A stretch of 64,000 nucleotides of DNA from Pseudomonas sp. GM78 (GCF_000282475.1 NZ_AKJF01000095.1:1-64000), one strand, 5' to 3'; counted from the stretch's first letter, positions 28,744 to 38,738 are shown. Notes: generated from the letters alone by a model not told the origin. Numbers and translations: made by a program.

Positions 28744-29922
28744 CTATGACGCCGCCCGCTCACTCGGTTTCCCACAGGCGCCTGTTTGAGGCACCAACTG
28801 GATATCGACACGCCGGTTAGCCGCACGCCCGGCCTCGCTGTCGTTGCTGGCGATCGGCTGACTGTCGGCAAAGCCCTGGACCGCGAAGCAACTGTCGGGG
28901 ATATCCCCCATCCGTTGCATCCAGCCGCGTACGGCCGAGGCGCGAGCGTGGGACAGCTGCAAGTTTTGCTCGGCACTGCCCTTTGCATCGCTGTGCCCGG
29001 CGATGACGATCAACCAGTCCGGTTGGGCCTTGATGTCGACCAGGGCGCTGATCAGGACCTTGGTCGAGCCGGGCTTGAGTTCGGCGCTGCCGGGGGTGAA
29101 GAGGGAGAGGCTGTCGAGGCGTACGGGCTGGGGCAGCGCGGGTGGCGCCTGGAACACACTGGCGAGGCGATTCGCGCCATCCTTTTCCGGGCTCGCCAGC
29201 CAGGCCGTCCAGAAGGCACCCGTGGCCAAGGTGATCGTCGCGACGGCGGCGAACAGCCAAGGGCTGAGCCGATGCGCCTTTTTCTGAGCCAGCACTTCGG
29301 GCAGCGGCGGTGTCGGCAGGATCACCACCGGCATCACTTGGGGCGGTGGCGGCAGTCTTGTCGACAACGCCACCGCATCGAACAACGCGTGGGTCTGCGC
29401 ATGGGGCTGTGCCAGTCTATGCAGCAGGCTGTCGACTTGCTGACGCAGGGTTTGCAACGCGCCTGGCGGATGCTGAACCTGCCGATCCAGTCGTGTGTGC
29501 AGGCGCTCCAGCCCAGCACTCAGTTGGGCGATCGCAGGCAGACGCCAGAATTGCAACTCCAGGCTGCGCAACAGGGACTGCAGGCGCGCGAACAGCCAGG
29601 CCAGGATCTCCAGGCGCGCCGGCTCCATCGCCGGCCACAGGGTTGCCCATTCGCAGACCAGTGCTTCGATCAGCGCGATCCCCTGAGCCATGCCTTCCAG
29701 GCCGTGCAGTTGACTGCGGGCCAGTGCGAACGCAGCGGCCGTTTGCAGCTCCGCCCCGTTGCGCTGGAACAACGCCAGGCACAACTGCTCCACCGTGGCC
29801 CAATCCACATCCGGGCAGGCCGGATGACTGAGTCTGGCCAACTCCTCACGCAGCACCTTGAACTCACTGAAGGCAGTTGGATCGCTGCCGAGCCTGATTC
29901 GCATTTCAAACAACGCTGTCAT
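28744..29922 (-). CDS. T6SS-associated ImpA-N-like/OmpA fusion, membrane-anchored
   Basis: A 392-residue protein with three parts. The N-terminal 190 residues are helical and resemble the ImpA-N region of TssA-like proteins (LEGMAQGIALIEALVCEWATLWPAMEP). One membrane span lies at about 221-243. The C-terminal OmpA-type peptidoglycan-binding domain covers about 265-385, with LFTPGSAELKPGS, GHSDAKGSAEQNLQLSHARASAVR and GFADSQPIASNDSEAGRAANRRVDI. Downstream of tssE by 15 nt and last gene of the T6SS strand. It may anchor the sheath base or membrane complex to the cell wall in place of a TagL-type domain. That is inference. Confidence 0.75.
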   Translation of the reverse strand: MTALFEMRIRLGSDPTAFSEFKVLREELARLSHPACPDVDWATVEQLCLALFQRNGAELQTAAAFALARSQLHGLEGMAQGIALIEALVCEWATLWPAMEPARLEILAWLFARLQSLLRSLELQFWRLPAIAQLSAGLERLHTRLDRQVQHPPGALQTLRQQVDSLLHRLAQPHAQTHALFDAVALSTRLPPPPQVMPVVILPTPPLPEVLAQKKAHRLSPWLFAAVATITLATGAFWTAWLASPEKDGANRLASVFQAPPALPQPVRLDSLSLFTPGSAELKPGSTKVLISALVDIKAQPDWLIVIAGHSDAKGSAEQNLQLSHARASAVRGWMQRMGDIPDSCFAVQGFADSQPIASNDSEAGRAANRRVDIQLVPQTGACGKPSERAAS

Positions 29923-29937
29923 TACGCATCCCTTTGT

Positions 29938-30387
29938 TTAAACAATTCCTGACTTCGATAGATAGTGCTGGCGCTTCAAGTGCCGCACCAGGACCTGGCC
30001 CCCTGGCGTGAGTGTGGTGCCGAAGGTCACTCGACGGCCCCCTCTGAGTTGCACTTCGAGGCTGTACTCCAGGTGACCCGGTCGGGTCTGGGGCAACAGC
30101 TCGATGCCAATCGTGGCCACGCGCGGCTCGTACCTGGCCAGGGTGTCGGCCATGGTGCGCATCAGTCCATGGGCCGACCCAGGCAGGCCCTGGAGGATCT
30201 GGCCCATGTCCGGCAGGCCATAATCGGGCAGATGATCGAGCGCGCCGGCCCGGCTGTTGAGGATGCGCCGCAGGTTGTCCAGCACCGACAGCGTGCACTG
30301 ATCCTCTTCGGCGACCTGGTGCAGATCCAGTTCGCCGTCGAAATTCTGCAGGAGTGTCTCGTACAACGAGGGATTGAGATCGCTCAT
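29938..30387 (-). CDS. tssE: T6SS baseplate protein TssE (gp25-like)
   Basis: A 149-residue gp25-like baseplate wedge protein. LRRILNSRAGALDHLPDYGLPDM (about 39-61) and YEPRVATIGIEL are the conserved parts. It starts 3 nt after the tssJ stop. It assembles with TssF and TssG in the cytoplasmic baseplate. Confidence 0.92.
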   Translation of the reverse strand: MSDLNPSLYETLLQNFDGELDLHQVAEEDQCTLSVLDNLRRILNSRAGALDHLPDYGLPDMGQILQGLPGSAHGLMRTMADTLARYEPRVATIGIELLPQTRPGHLEYSLEVQLRGGRRVTFGTTLTPGGQVLVRHLKRQHYLSKSGIV

Positions 30388-30390
30388 TCG

Positions 30391-30927
30391 TCACTCCTTG
30401 GCCAGCGGGCGCAGGGTCAGGCGGTTTTCCCCCAGTTCGATCACCCGCACCCGGTCCGGGTCAAGGTCCTCCCGTGCCAGGGTCAGGCGCCAGGTATCGG
30501 CTCGGCTATCGAACTCACGGAACAATGCGACCACCGCAACGTAGCGCGCCTGCTTGTCCAGGGGGATGTTCAGTTGCATGCCCTCATCTGGCTTGACCAC
30601 CAGGGTTCGCTTGTCCAACAAGTCGGCACTCAGTACCTGCTCGTCATGGCTGAGCAAGCTATCGTAGTTCGCCCTGTCCAGCGCCTTGCGCTCACGCAGT
30701 TGATACACCCGCACCAGGGTCGGTACGGATAGCGCATTCATGTCGAGCGCGGCGGTGTTCAACGCCGCGCGCCCGCTGAGGTCCAGGTGCAGGGTTTTCA
30801 CCTGCTTGTAGAAGATCGCCTCGGTGGTCGAGGTGGTCGCGTCTGTCACGCTCTGGGTTACCCCGCAAGCGGTGAGCAATACACAGAACGCGGCGACCCC
30901 CAATGATTTAGAAACGGTATGTGACAT
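30391..30927 (-). CDS. tssJ: T6SS outer membrane lipoprotein TssJ
   Basis: A 178-residue lipoprotein. The start at 30927 gives a clean lipoprotein signal (MSHTVSKSLGVAAFCVLLTACG) with the lipobox LTAC at about 18-21. The mature domain includes LDLSGRAALN, LSVPTLVRVYQL and YVAVVALFRE, typical of TssJ, which contacts the periplasmic domain of TssM. The gene overlaps the end of tssG by 20 bp. Confidence 0.9.
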   Translation of the reverse strand: MSHTVSKSLGVAAFCVLLTACGVTQSVTDATTSTTEAIFYKQVKTLHLDLSGRAALNTAALDMNALSVPTLVRVYQLRERKALDRANYDSLLSHDEQVLSADLLDKRTLVVKPDEGMQLNIPLDKQARYVAVVALFREFDSRADTWRLTLAREDLDPDRVRVIELGENRLTLRPLAKE

Positions 30928-32005
30928 GCTGTCTCTCCCTGTCCCGGGGGTTGTCTTGCAGGCCTTCATAGCGGCCCAGATTGATGGTGATGGTGGTGTT
31001 TTCACGGGCCTGCCAGGCGTCACTGCCCAGGCCCAGCACCGCGGTCATGCCGAGCAACACCTGCGCGCGCCCCAACAGCGGTCGCGGCAGGCTGTGCAGG
31101 GGCAACGACAACTGCAGCTTTGCCGTGCAACGCCAGCCCAGGTACACGCGCAGCAGTACCAACAGATCGTTGTACAACTGGCCACCCGGCAGCCAGCCAC
31201 GGGCCTCGTTCCGGTCTTCGGTGAACAGCGCCAGGTGCAGCTGACTGTTGGCGTCGTAGCCGACACGGCCCAAGGGTGTGCCCTGGGACAAGCGCACCGG
31301 ATGCCCGGCGGACAGGCTCGCCGGTTGCGCCAGCAGCACTTTCTGCGGCCAGTGTGGCGTCACTTGCGTTCGGGTTTCGGGGGCCAGCAGCTTCACCAGC
31401 GCAGCGATGCCTTCGGCGTTGCGGGTGGGCAGGCGCATCACGCTGAGCAAGGCGAGGAAGCGTGATATCGGCGTGGCGACCTGCCTGGCCGTTCCAGGGA
31501 TGCCCAGGCCGATCAGGCCCAACAGGCATTGCGAGGTTGCGTCCGTTCCACCGGCTTCGAAGGTGGCCGGATAGGAGTACTTGCGCCATATCCGGTAGAA
31601 CTGGGTGAAGATCCGATGGTTGAAAATATCGAGGAAAGCTTCCAGTGCCTCGTGCCCCTCGCGTCGCTGGGCGATATCGTCGAGAAAAGCCGTCGGCAAC
31701 GGCGAGTCCACGCCGTACAGGCCCAACAGGCGCGTGCGCACCGTAGCTGGACGCCAAGGGTGTTCATCGTCGGTTTCAATGGCCTTCAATTCACCGGCGG
31801 GAAAACCCATGCCGGGGTCTGGTCGAAAGCGCACCGGGTCATCCGCCGGCGACGTGGTGCTGCCAAGTGGCGGGTGATCGGGCAGCGCCTGTTCGAGCAA
31901 CTGGCAGAAGCGATACAGATGCGCCTCGGCCACCTGCTCCTGCAGTGCATCGAGTAAACCGCTGGCTTTCAGCCGGGAATACGCTGACTGTGGTTCTCGT
32001 TCCAT
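30908..32005 (-). CDS. tssG: T6SS baseplate protein TssG
   Basis: A 365-residue TssG. LYRFCQLLEQALPD, VRFRPDPGMGFPAGEL, LLGLYGVDSPLPTAFLDDI and FLDIFNHRIFTQFYRIWRKY are family-typical. The ATG at 32005 overlaps the tssF end by 37 bp and has GGAAAG eight bases upstream; a GTG three codons earlier is an alternative. With TssF, TssE and TssK it builds the baseplate. Confidence 0.92.
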   Translation of the reverse strand: MEREPQSAYSRLKASGLLDALQEQVAEAHLYRFCQLLEQALPDHPPLGSTTSPADDPVRFRPDPGMGFPAGELKAIETDDEHPWRPATVRTRLLGLYGVDSPLPTAFLDDIAQRREGHEALEAFLDIFNHRIFTQFYRIWRKYSYPATFEAGGTDATSQCLLGLIGLGIPGTARQVATPISRFLALLSVMRLPTRNAEGIAALVKLLAPETRTQVTPHWPQKVLLAQPASLSAGHPVRLSQGTPLGRVGYDANSQLHLALFTEDRNEARGWLPGGQLYNDLLVLLRVYLGWRCTAKLQLSLPLHSLPRPLLGRAQVLLGMTAVLGLGSDAWQARENTTITINLGRYEGLQDNPRDRERQHVTYRF

Positions 32006-33738
32006 CGCAGGCACTTTCCAGTAGGTTGCAGGATCAGCGTGAGCTGGTTGTAGAGGTGGATGTCGGCGTACAGGCCGAAGAAGCGGTTGAGCATTTCGCC
32101 GAACAGACTGATGTCGCCCTCACCGCTGAAGCCGTTGGCGTCCAGGGTGACTTCGATATCCACCCCGCGCAGCAGAAAGCCTTTTTCGAAGCGCTGCACC
32201 AGGTGGTGGCCAACCTCGACAATCGCCGCCAGGCGACGTCGGTTCAGCTCGCTGCCCGTCCAGTCGTACAACGCCAGCGTGCCGCGCAGCACTTCGGCAT
32301 TGTCGAGCATCGGCAGGAAGTTCGACCCCAGGTGGCTCAGCACCCGCCAGTGGAAGCGGTCGCGGTTGGGCGGATAGCACGGCAAGGTCGGCGCGCACAG
32401 GTTGCGCACCCGCAAGTCGACCTGAATCGATTGCACCGGCGTATCGAGCAAGGTGCCTTGCAGTGCCTTGCGCGGCAGCTGGCCGTGGGTGCCGGTCAAG
32501 CGCAGAGACAGGCTTTCGCTGGCATTCAGCCGATCCTGATCGAACCCTTCGCCGCCCAGGATCAACCAGGTGTCATGCAAGCCATTCGGGCCACGCTTGA
32601 GTCGGGTATGGAAATAACGCTCGGGCGCTTCGTCACGCAACATCCCGCCCTTGTGACGAAAGCTGGTGAATGGCACGTATTCGTGGCGCACGGCACTTTT
32701 TGACGCGCTGACCCTATCCACCGAGTAGATCTCCGTATGACCGTCCTGCAAGCGCATGGGGCGAAGCAAGTAGTCGGTTTGCAGGGGTGCCAGGGTCATC
32801 GGGTCGGAATCCAACGTGAATAGATTGATCACCGGCACGCAATGCAGGCGAATGTGCTCGGCACTCGGCGTGAATGCCGGTGGCAATGGCTCGCGCAGCA
32901 CCACCTCGAGTTCGAACCAGGGGGTATTCGGTGCCAGCGCCAGGTGCTCGAGCCCGCAGAGGGTCACGAACATGAATTTCTCACGAAAGGTGAAATACTC
33001 CAGCAACAGCTGATAGCCGCTGAAGGCACTGTCGCCCTTGGGCCACAATCGATCGTCATCGGCAAACCCCTTGGGCGAAAAATAACCCTCCAGCAGAGAG
33101 CGGCCCGCCTGGTCAGGCAGGCGTACATACAAGGCTTGAGCGTTGAGGGTCAGCGCCTGGTGCAGTGCACTGGCCAGCGGTGCGTCGGCGTTGAGGTACA
33201 ACGGCAGGCGGCTCAGGTCGATCTCGCTGGTATCGGCCATTGCCCCGCAGGTAAACCGCAGTCGCAGCAGCGAGCGACCATCCGGTTCATGGGCCATCTG
33301 CACGCGTTCGAGGGCCAGCGGCTGTAACGTCAGGCCCTGGGTGGTGGTATAGCGGCAACGGGTGCGCAGCGGTCCGATGGGTTGCGACAGCACTTCGAAT
33401 CCGCTATCGATGCGCTCGCTGCGTTTCATCTGTGGAAGCTCGGGCGTCAGCTCGACAATCGAAAGCGATGGAATGGTGCGCAGATAGTGTGGCCAGAGCA
33501 GGCTGACCAGGCCTTCGGTCAGCTCCGGCAGGTCATCGTCGAGTTTTTCGCGCAACCGCCCCATCAGGAAGGCAAACCCTTCAAACAGGCGCTCCACATA
33601 CGGGTCGCGCGCGCCCGACTTGTCCAGGTTCAGCTGGGCCGCCCGGTCCGGAAACGCTTCCGCAAACTCCTTGCCAGCCTCGCGCAGGTAGCGCATTTCG
33701 GCGTCGAAATACTGCAATGTCAGATTATCGATGCTCAA
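31969..33738 (-). CDS. tssF: T6SS baseplate protein TssF
   Basis: A 589-residue TssF. The N terminus (YFDAEMRYLREAGKEFAEAFPDRAAQL) and DPYVERLFEGFAFLMGRLREKLDDDLPELTEGLVSLLWPHYLRTIPS are hallmarks. The predicted start is a TTG at 33738 with AGGA eight bases upstream, 24 nt after the tssA stop. Confidence 0.94.
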   Translation of the reverse strand: MSIDNLTLQYFDAEMRYLREAGKEFAEAFPDRAAQLNLDKSGARDPYVERLFEGFAFLMGRLREKLDDDLPELTEGLVSLLWPHYLRTIPSLSIVELTPELPQMKRSERIDSGFEVLSQPIGPLRTRCRYTTTQGLTLQPLALERVQMAHEPDGRSLLRLRFTCGAMADTSEIDLSRLPLYLNADAPLASALHQALTLNAQALYVRLPDQAGRSLLEGYFSPKGFADDDRLWPKGDSAFSGYQLLLEYFTFREKFMFVTLCGLEHLALAPNTPWFELEVVLREPLPPAFTPSAEHIRLHCVPVINLFTLDSDPMTLAPLQTDYLLRPMRLQDGHTEIYSVDRVSASKSAVRHEYVPFTSFRHKGGMLRDEAPERYFHTRLKRGPNGLHDTWLILGGEGFDQDRLNASESLSLRLTGTHGQLPRKALQGTLLDTPVQSIQVDLRVRNLCAPTLPCYPPNRDRFHWRVLSHLGSNFLPMLDNAEVLRGTLALYDWTGSELNRRRLAAIVEVGHHLVQRFEKGFLLRGVDIEVTLDANGFSGEGDISLFGEMLNRFFGLYADIHLYNQLTLILQPTGKCLRWNENHSQRIPG

Positions 33739-33762
33739 AGTAAGAATCCTGATAAATGAGTT

Positions 33763-35349
33763 TTAGCCACAGAGCACTGCGGCGCGTACCGGGTCTACAG
33801 CCACCAGCGCTGCCAGCAGCGCCTCCATCCGCCGGGCCAGCGCCGGCTTGTCCGCGTCATTGCGTTGAGCCTTCAAGCGCAACAGCTTGAGCAAACGCGC
33901 CTTGACCTCGAAACTCAGCTCGGATTCCCATTCGGCCAGCCCATGACGTTGTCCGCCGGCATCCAGTTCACCCAGCAAGTGAATGGCCAGTTCGCTCTTG
34001 CCGTATTGCTCGGCCACACGTGCCATCAGCAGGCGCAACAACCAGCGTTGGCGACCGGTATGGATACCCGGGCGCGCGGCCAGCCAGGCCAGTGCGTGCT
34101 CGACGCCATCGCTGTCGGCCTGGGCCAGGGCCTCGCCTTCCAGCGACAGGATCTCGGGGTCTGTGCCCGTCGCGGCAACGGGTGGCGCCGCCAGCCATTG
34201 CTGGGGGCGATTGCCACAGACGTGCTGGCTGATCCACTCACGGGTGGTCTCGTCCGCCAAGGGCGACCCATCGTTCCAGGATAATGCGTCCAGCCCAGGC
34301 ATTCGCTCGAGGAACATTCCCAGGTCGCGCTTGGCAATGTCGGCAAAACTGTCCTGTGGCGCAGGCTGTTTGCTCAGCGCCTGGTACAGGTACCACTGCA
34401 GATCCAGCCAGAAATGGTTGACGCCCTCGGCGTAGATCCGCTCCACCAGATCCAACAGTTCACCGAAGCTCTGTTGCAGGTGCAGGCGCTTGAGTTGTGC
34501 CCGGTATTCGCCACGGGGAGGTGCCAGGCGCGTCTTGCCGCTGGCATCCTGGAGCGGTGCTTCATGCACGGTGTCCCAACGCAGGCTTTTCATCAGCCGA
34601 TGGGCCGCCAGCCACCCCTGGGGCTGCTCGCGCAGATAACTGGCCAGCGCGCGACCGCTGTCCAGCAGGTCGCGCCCGGATTTGATGGCCGTTGCCTCGG
34701 GGGCAGCCGTGCGCGTGCTCGTCTCGTGGCTGGCGCTGTTCTGGGGTACCAGCGCGTCGACCCCGCCGGATTGCGCCAACCGCGCAAACAGTGCGGCATA
34801 CATCGGCCCGAGGGCCGGACGCTGGTCCTCGGGCCAGGCAGCCAGCCCATGCTCTATCCAGACCAGCGCCGCCACCGTGCGCTCGGCCTCGTTCTTGACC
34901 ACCTCCGGATACCGCGACAGGGTGTCGAGCACCTTGCTGCTCGCCAGCCACTCCAGCGCCATCTTTCGACTGTTGGGACGCGCGGGCAGCACCTGGACGG
35001 CAAAACGTTCCAGCAACGCGGCCAACAGGTTCAGACCGTCGGCCAAGCCCGCTTCGCCTTCCCTGTGCAAGCGTGCCCAGATGTAATAAGTGACCACCCG
35101 CAGATCCTTGCACGATCCGGCAAGCAACGTCTGCGCCAGGTGAACAACCTGTTCGATATCGGCCCCGGACAGTTTGTTGACCTCCTCCCGCATACGCTGG
35201 AAGTCATCGTCGCAGGCCGGGTCTTCCCCTGCGGGCAGGTCCGCGCTGATCGGCTGCAACCAGGCTTGCCACTGCGCTGCCTGCGCCCGGGCAAGGCCCA
35301 GGGCATCGCGTTCCCCCAGGCAACGTTCGATCAATCGGTCCAGGCTCAT
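33763..35349 (-). CDS. tssA: T6SS protein TssA (ImpA-N plus VasJ-type C terminus)
   Basis: A 528-residue TssA-family protein. The ImpA-N region lies at about 25-110, with QPISADLPAGEDPACDDDFQRMREEV. A linker and the middle VasJ-like domain follow, and a C-terminal helical domain rich in Leu and Arg. TssA proteins organise sheath priming or the distal end. The start overlaps the tssM stop by ATGA. Confidence 0.9.
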   Translation of the reverse strand: MSLDRLIERCLGERDALGLARAQAAQWQAWLQPISADLPAGEDPACDDDFQRMREEVNKLSGADIEQVVHLAQTLLAGSCKDLRVVTYYIWARLHREGEAGLADGLNLLAALLERFAVQVLPARPNSRKMALEWLASSKVLDTLSRYPEVVKNEAERTVAALVWIEHGLAAWPEDQRPALGPMYAALFARLAQSGGVDALVPQNSASHETSTRTAAPEATAIKSGRDLLDSGRALASYLREQPQGWLAAHRLMKSLRWDTVHEAPLQDASGKTRLAPPRGEYRAQLKRLHLQQSFGELLDLVERIYAEGVNHFWLDLQWYLYQALSKQPAPQDSFADIAKRDLGMFLERMPGLDALSWNDGSPLADETTREWISQHVCGNRPQQWLAAPPVAATGTDPEILSLEGEALAQADSDGVEHALAWLAARPGIHTGRQRWLLRLLMARVAEQYGKSELAIHLLGELDAGGQRHGLAEWESELSFEVKARLLKLLRLKAQRNDADKPALARRMEALLAALVAVDPVRAAVLCG

Positions 35350-38300
35350 TCAAACCTCCCGTTCACCGCGTAGGGCATGGCTTTTTCGTCCTTGCCGAGA
35401 AAGATCTGCGCCGGCAACTTGAAATCCCGCAACTTGAGCAACGCCATCGGCCCCGCCCCCAGTTCGGTGCGCAAGTACCAGGTCAGGCCGATGCCGTCGG
35501 GCGCCTTGAGCACCACACGAAAACGGCTGTCGCCGTCGTCCAGTGGCGTGACTTGGGCCTGCTCCAGGAGGCGGATCAGGCCCCAGGTGCCCGGGTAGTC
35601 GCCAAACAGCCGTTCGTTGGCCCGCACGCTGGTCCAGGTCAGGCTCGCGCCGGGGTACTGGCGGCGACCCGGCCAGTTGAAGCGCTGCCAGCTTTCCTTC
35701 TGGTTGAAGTACTCGTGTTTTTCGCCGTTGAGGGTGAAGGTGGTTTGCACCACATCGCGCACCGGTTTGCCTTGCAGCTCGAAGCTCAGACCCATGCCGC
35801 CGTCGGTGAACAGCACGTCGGCCAGGTGACTGAGCTGGTTGATTGCCGTGAGGAACTGCGGGTTGAAGCGCAAGCCCTGGCTGTGTGGCGTGTCGACCAC
35901 CCAGCGGCTGCCTTCTTTGCGCAGCAAGCCGCCCAGTTCGCGCTGCAGGAATTGTTCGAGGCGCCCGGAATCGGCGCGGATCATCTGCCCGAGCATCGGT
36001 AGTGAGGCGTCACTGGCGGTGGCCGCGAAGGGATAACGGCCGGTGAACGCCTGCTGCCATTCGCTGACGATCGCCCGTTGCCACTGGCGGTTGAGGCTGC
36101 TGGCCGAGGGTTGCAGGACGCGCTGCCAGGCCTGCTCCAGCGGCTGCACGAACAGGGTCTGGCCGATGCCGCCCCACTCCGCGCCGAGGCTGGCGGCGAG
36201 CTGGCTGCCGTAGGCGCGGGTGTCGGTGAGGTCGATGCTTTTGCCCTGGAACACCGTCTGCGCCAGGGTCTGGGTCATGTCCTGCGGGTCGGCGGCGTGG
36301 TTCACCTGTTGCAGGGTCAGGCGCGTGCGCGTGACCTGATTGAGAAAGGCCTGCAGGCTCAGGCGCTCGCGCTCGTCCTGGCCTTCAGGGGTTTTGCCGA
36401 GCAGGGCCAGCAGCGGGCCGAAGGTGGCGTCCAGGGGGCCTTTGGGTCCCTGCTGCTCGATCAACGGCGCGGGGGCCTGGGCGATCAGCTTTTGCGCGGA
36501 GCTGATCAGCGAGTCGGCCAAGGCCTGGCTGCGTGTGCCGGCCTGCCCTTGGTAGGCCAGGGTGTTCATCAGGGCGATCAGCGGCGACTGGCGCACATCG
36601 CTCATCAGGGTCAACTGGTCGATCACCTCGCCCAGGCTGTTGGCCGGCTGCCAGCGCAGGCGGTTGAGAAACTTCAACCAGGCGCTGGCGTAGTCCTGGA
36701 AGTAGCGCCGGGTCAGGCGTTCACGCAGCATGTCCGGCGTCAGCTCGGCGGCGATATCGCCTGGCCGGTCGCTCAGCACCCAGTCGATTTCCTCGCGCCG
36801 CGCCTCGGCGATGGCCTCGATCGCCGGGCGCACCTGGCCCTCCCAGGCCTGGCGGGTAAACACCCCCGGCACACTGGTCTGGCTGACGAACAGCGCCCGC
36901 GCCTCGGTGTCACCAACCATCTGCGCCAGGCTCAACGCCGGGTAATGATTGGCCGAAGCGTCGAGCACCTGGCGGTACAGGCTGGCTTCGGCATTGCGCT
37001 GGCCCAACTGGCCGAGCAACAGCTGACGAACCTGCGCTACCAGCGCCGGGTCGGCCACGCTGCGCCAGTCCGGATGCGCCGCCAGTTGCTCGCCATAAAA
37101 CTGCCAGAGCATCGGCGACAGGCCGTGCCACAACCCCGGCGAAACCCCGCCGGCGCTCGGCTCGAGCGTGCCCAAGGTCTTGACCAGAAAGCTCGCATCG
37201 GCTTTTTCCGGGCGCGCCAGCATCAGGTAGGCCTTGAGTTGTTCGTAGGCCTGCGGCGCGCGTTTGAGCCGTTCGGGACTGTCGGCGGACAAGCGGATCA
37301 GGGCGCCGAGCTGCTGTTGCAGGCTGGCCAGCACCGGGTCGCGCAGCAGGCGCTGGTTGGCTTCGACGTAGGTGGGCCAGAGCATTTGCAGCAGTTCTGG
37401 ATTCTTGTTCAGGCCGAAGCGCTGGTACCAGGGGGTGCCGTGGGTGGCGCGGTAGTCCAGGCGGCCCAGTTCACGGGTCAGCTCGTTCAGGGCGAGGAAT
37501 TGTTCGTCGCTGGTGGAGGATTGTTGCAAGGTTGCCAGCGAGGTCTGCACCTGGGTGATGTGCGTGCGGTTACTGACGAAGGACAGCAGCATGCCGGTGC
37601 CCCAGAGCAGTGCCAGGCCCAGTGCCAGTGAATAAGCCACTCGCGTGATGCCCCAGCCGAGGCGCCGAGGGTGAACCTGTTTATCACCGAGCACGCCGTC
37701 CCAGGGTGGTGTGGCGTGCCAAAGGTGGTCTGTATTTTCTTTGGATTCTTTACCGCCCTGCACCGGCAGGCTGAACCACAACCCGCGCAACGGCACGCCA
37801 CGGTCGAACACCCGGAACAACGGCGCGAGGGCCTGCCGCCATCGGGCAATGCCTTCGGTCTGCAAATCGCGGGACAGACGCAGCAGGAAATCATGGCTCA
37901 TGGTGCCATGTACCTGCGCCCAACCGCTGTCGCGCAGGGGTTGCAGCAGGCTCTCCAGCCCGCCATCCACGGCCAGCGGGGTCACCTGTGACGGCAGCAA
38001 ACAACCGACCGCCTGGGTCTGGCGTTTGTCCTGATCCCATCCACTGTCGCAGACCTGCCACAGGTGCAGCGGCAACTGCCAATGCAGCTGGTGGGCCAGT
38101 TCTTTCAAGTGACGTACGCCAGCGTCCATCGCCTGGGCATCAGTGCTTTGTTGCGCGGTCAGGGCCCAGATCACACCGTCGAGAGCGCGCCAGCGGCTCA
38201 GGTTTTGCCACGGAGTGAAGCGTTCATCATCGAATTTAGTTTGGATGCTGCCGCCCCAGAGCAGAATGGTGTCGTGACCTGCGAGCCATTTTTTATCTTT

Positions 38301-38738
38301 CAGGTTGGGGGCGATGGCGGAAATCTGATCAGGTTCGCCGACCACCAGCAGCAGGCGGAGTTTGCGGCGCCAAAGAAAACTGTGATTTTCGTGCAGGTAT
38401 TCCTTTAACTCAGCGACCCAGGAATTATCCGGCGGAGCGCTCTCTTTGCTTAATGGCGAAATCGGTGCATCAACACCCACTCCTGTCACGCGCGTCGCCC
38501 AAGCCACCGCCAAACGATCCCAGGCCAGCAGTATCACCGGACAGAACCCGCACAAGACAAACCAAGTACCCGCCCCCCACAGCACCAACGATTTGAGTGG
38601 CAGTCGAGGCCAGCCGAAGTACTCGCGGCTCAAGTCGTACAGCAGACAACCGAACACCACCAGTACCGTCACGACCAGCAGATAACCCAATCCCACCTTC
38701 ATCAACGAGCCTTGGCTCGCTTGCTTAATCATTGCCAT
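35346..38738 (-). CDS. tssM: T6SS inner membrane protein TssM (IcmF family)
   Basis: A 1130-residue TssM. Two N-terminal membrane helices (about 15-32 and 45-64), a cytoplasmic domain (about 75-340), a third helix (about 365-385) and a large periplasmic domain with FALWPTY-like LQMLWPTYVEANQRLL and PTFTLNGEKHEYFNQKESWQRFNWPG. In the position where many TssM proteins have a Walker A loop this one reads LLLVVGEPDQISAIAP, without GKT/S. With TssJ and TssL it forms the membrane complex. TssL is not encoded in this window. Confidence 0.93.
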   Translation of the reverse strand: MAMIKQASQGSLMKVGLGYLLVVTVLVVFGCLLYDLSREYFGWPRLPLKSLVLWGAGTWFVLCGFCPVILLAWDRLAVAWATRVTGVGVDAPISPLSKESAPPDNSWVAELKEYLHENHSFLWRRKLRLLLVVGEPDQISAIAPNLKDKKWLAGHDTILLWGGSIQTKFDDERFTPWQNLSRWRALDGVIWALTAQQSTDAQAMDAGVRHLKELAHQLHWQLPLHLWQVCDSGWDQDKRQTQAVGCLLPSQVTPLAVDGGLESLLQPLRDSGWAQVHGTMSHDFLLRLSRDLQTEGIARWRQALAPLFRVFDRGVPLRGLWFSLPVQGGKESKENTDHLWHATPPWDGVLGDKQVHPRRLGWGITRVAYSLALGLALLWGTGMLLSFVSNRTHITQVQTSLATLQQSSTSDEQFLALNELTRELGRLDYRATHGTPWYQRFGLNKNPELLQMLWPTYVEANQRLLRDPVLASLQQQLGALIRLSADSPERLKRAPQAYEQLKAYLMLARPEKADASFLVKTLGTLEPSAGGVSPGLWHGLSPMLWQFYGEQLAAHPDWRSVADPALVAQVRQLLLGQLGQRNAEASLYRQVLDASANHYPALSLAQMVGDTEARALFVSQTSVPGVFTRQAWEGQVRPAIEAIAEARREEIDWVLSDRPGDIAAELTPDMLRERLTRRYFQDYASAWLKFLNRLRWQPANSLGEVIDQLTLMSDVRQSPLIALMNTLAYQGQAGTRSQALADSLISSAQKLIAQAPAPLIEQQGPKGPLDATFGPLLALLGKTPEGQDERERLSLQAFLNQVTRTRLTLQQVNHAADPQDMTQTLAQTVFQGKSIDLTDTRAYGSQLAASLGAEWGGIGQTLFVQPLEQAWQRVLQPSASSLNRQWQRAIVSEWQQAFTGRYPFAATASDASLPMLGQMIRADSGRLEQFLQRELGGLLRKEGSRWVVDTPHSQGLRFNPQFLTAINQLSHLADVLFTDGGMGLSFELQGKPVRDVVQTTFTLNGEKHEYFNQKESWQRFNWPGRRQYPGASLTWTSVRANERLFGDYPGTWGLIRLLEQAQVTPLDDGDSRFRVVLKAPDGIGLTWYLRTELGAGPMALLKLRDFKLPAQIFLGKDEKAMPYAVNGRFE

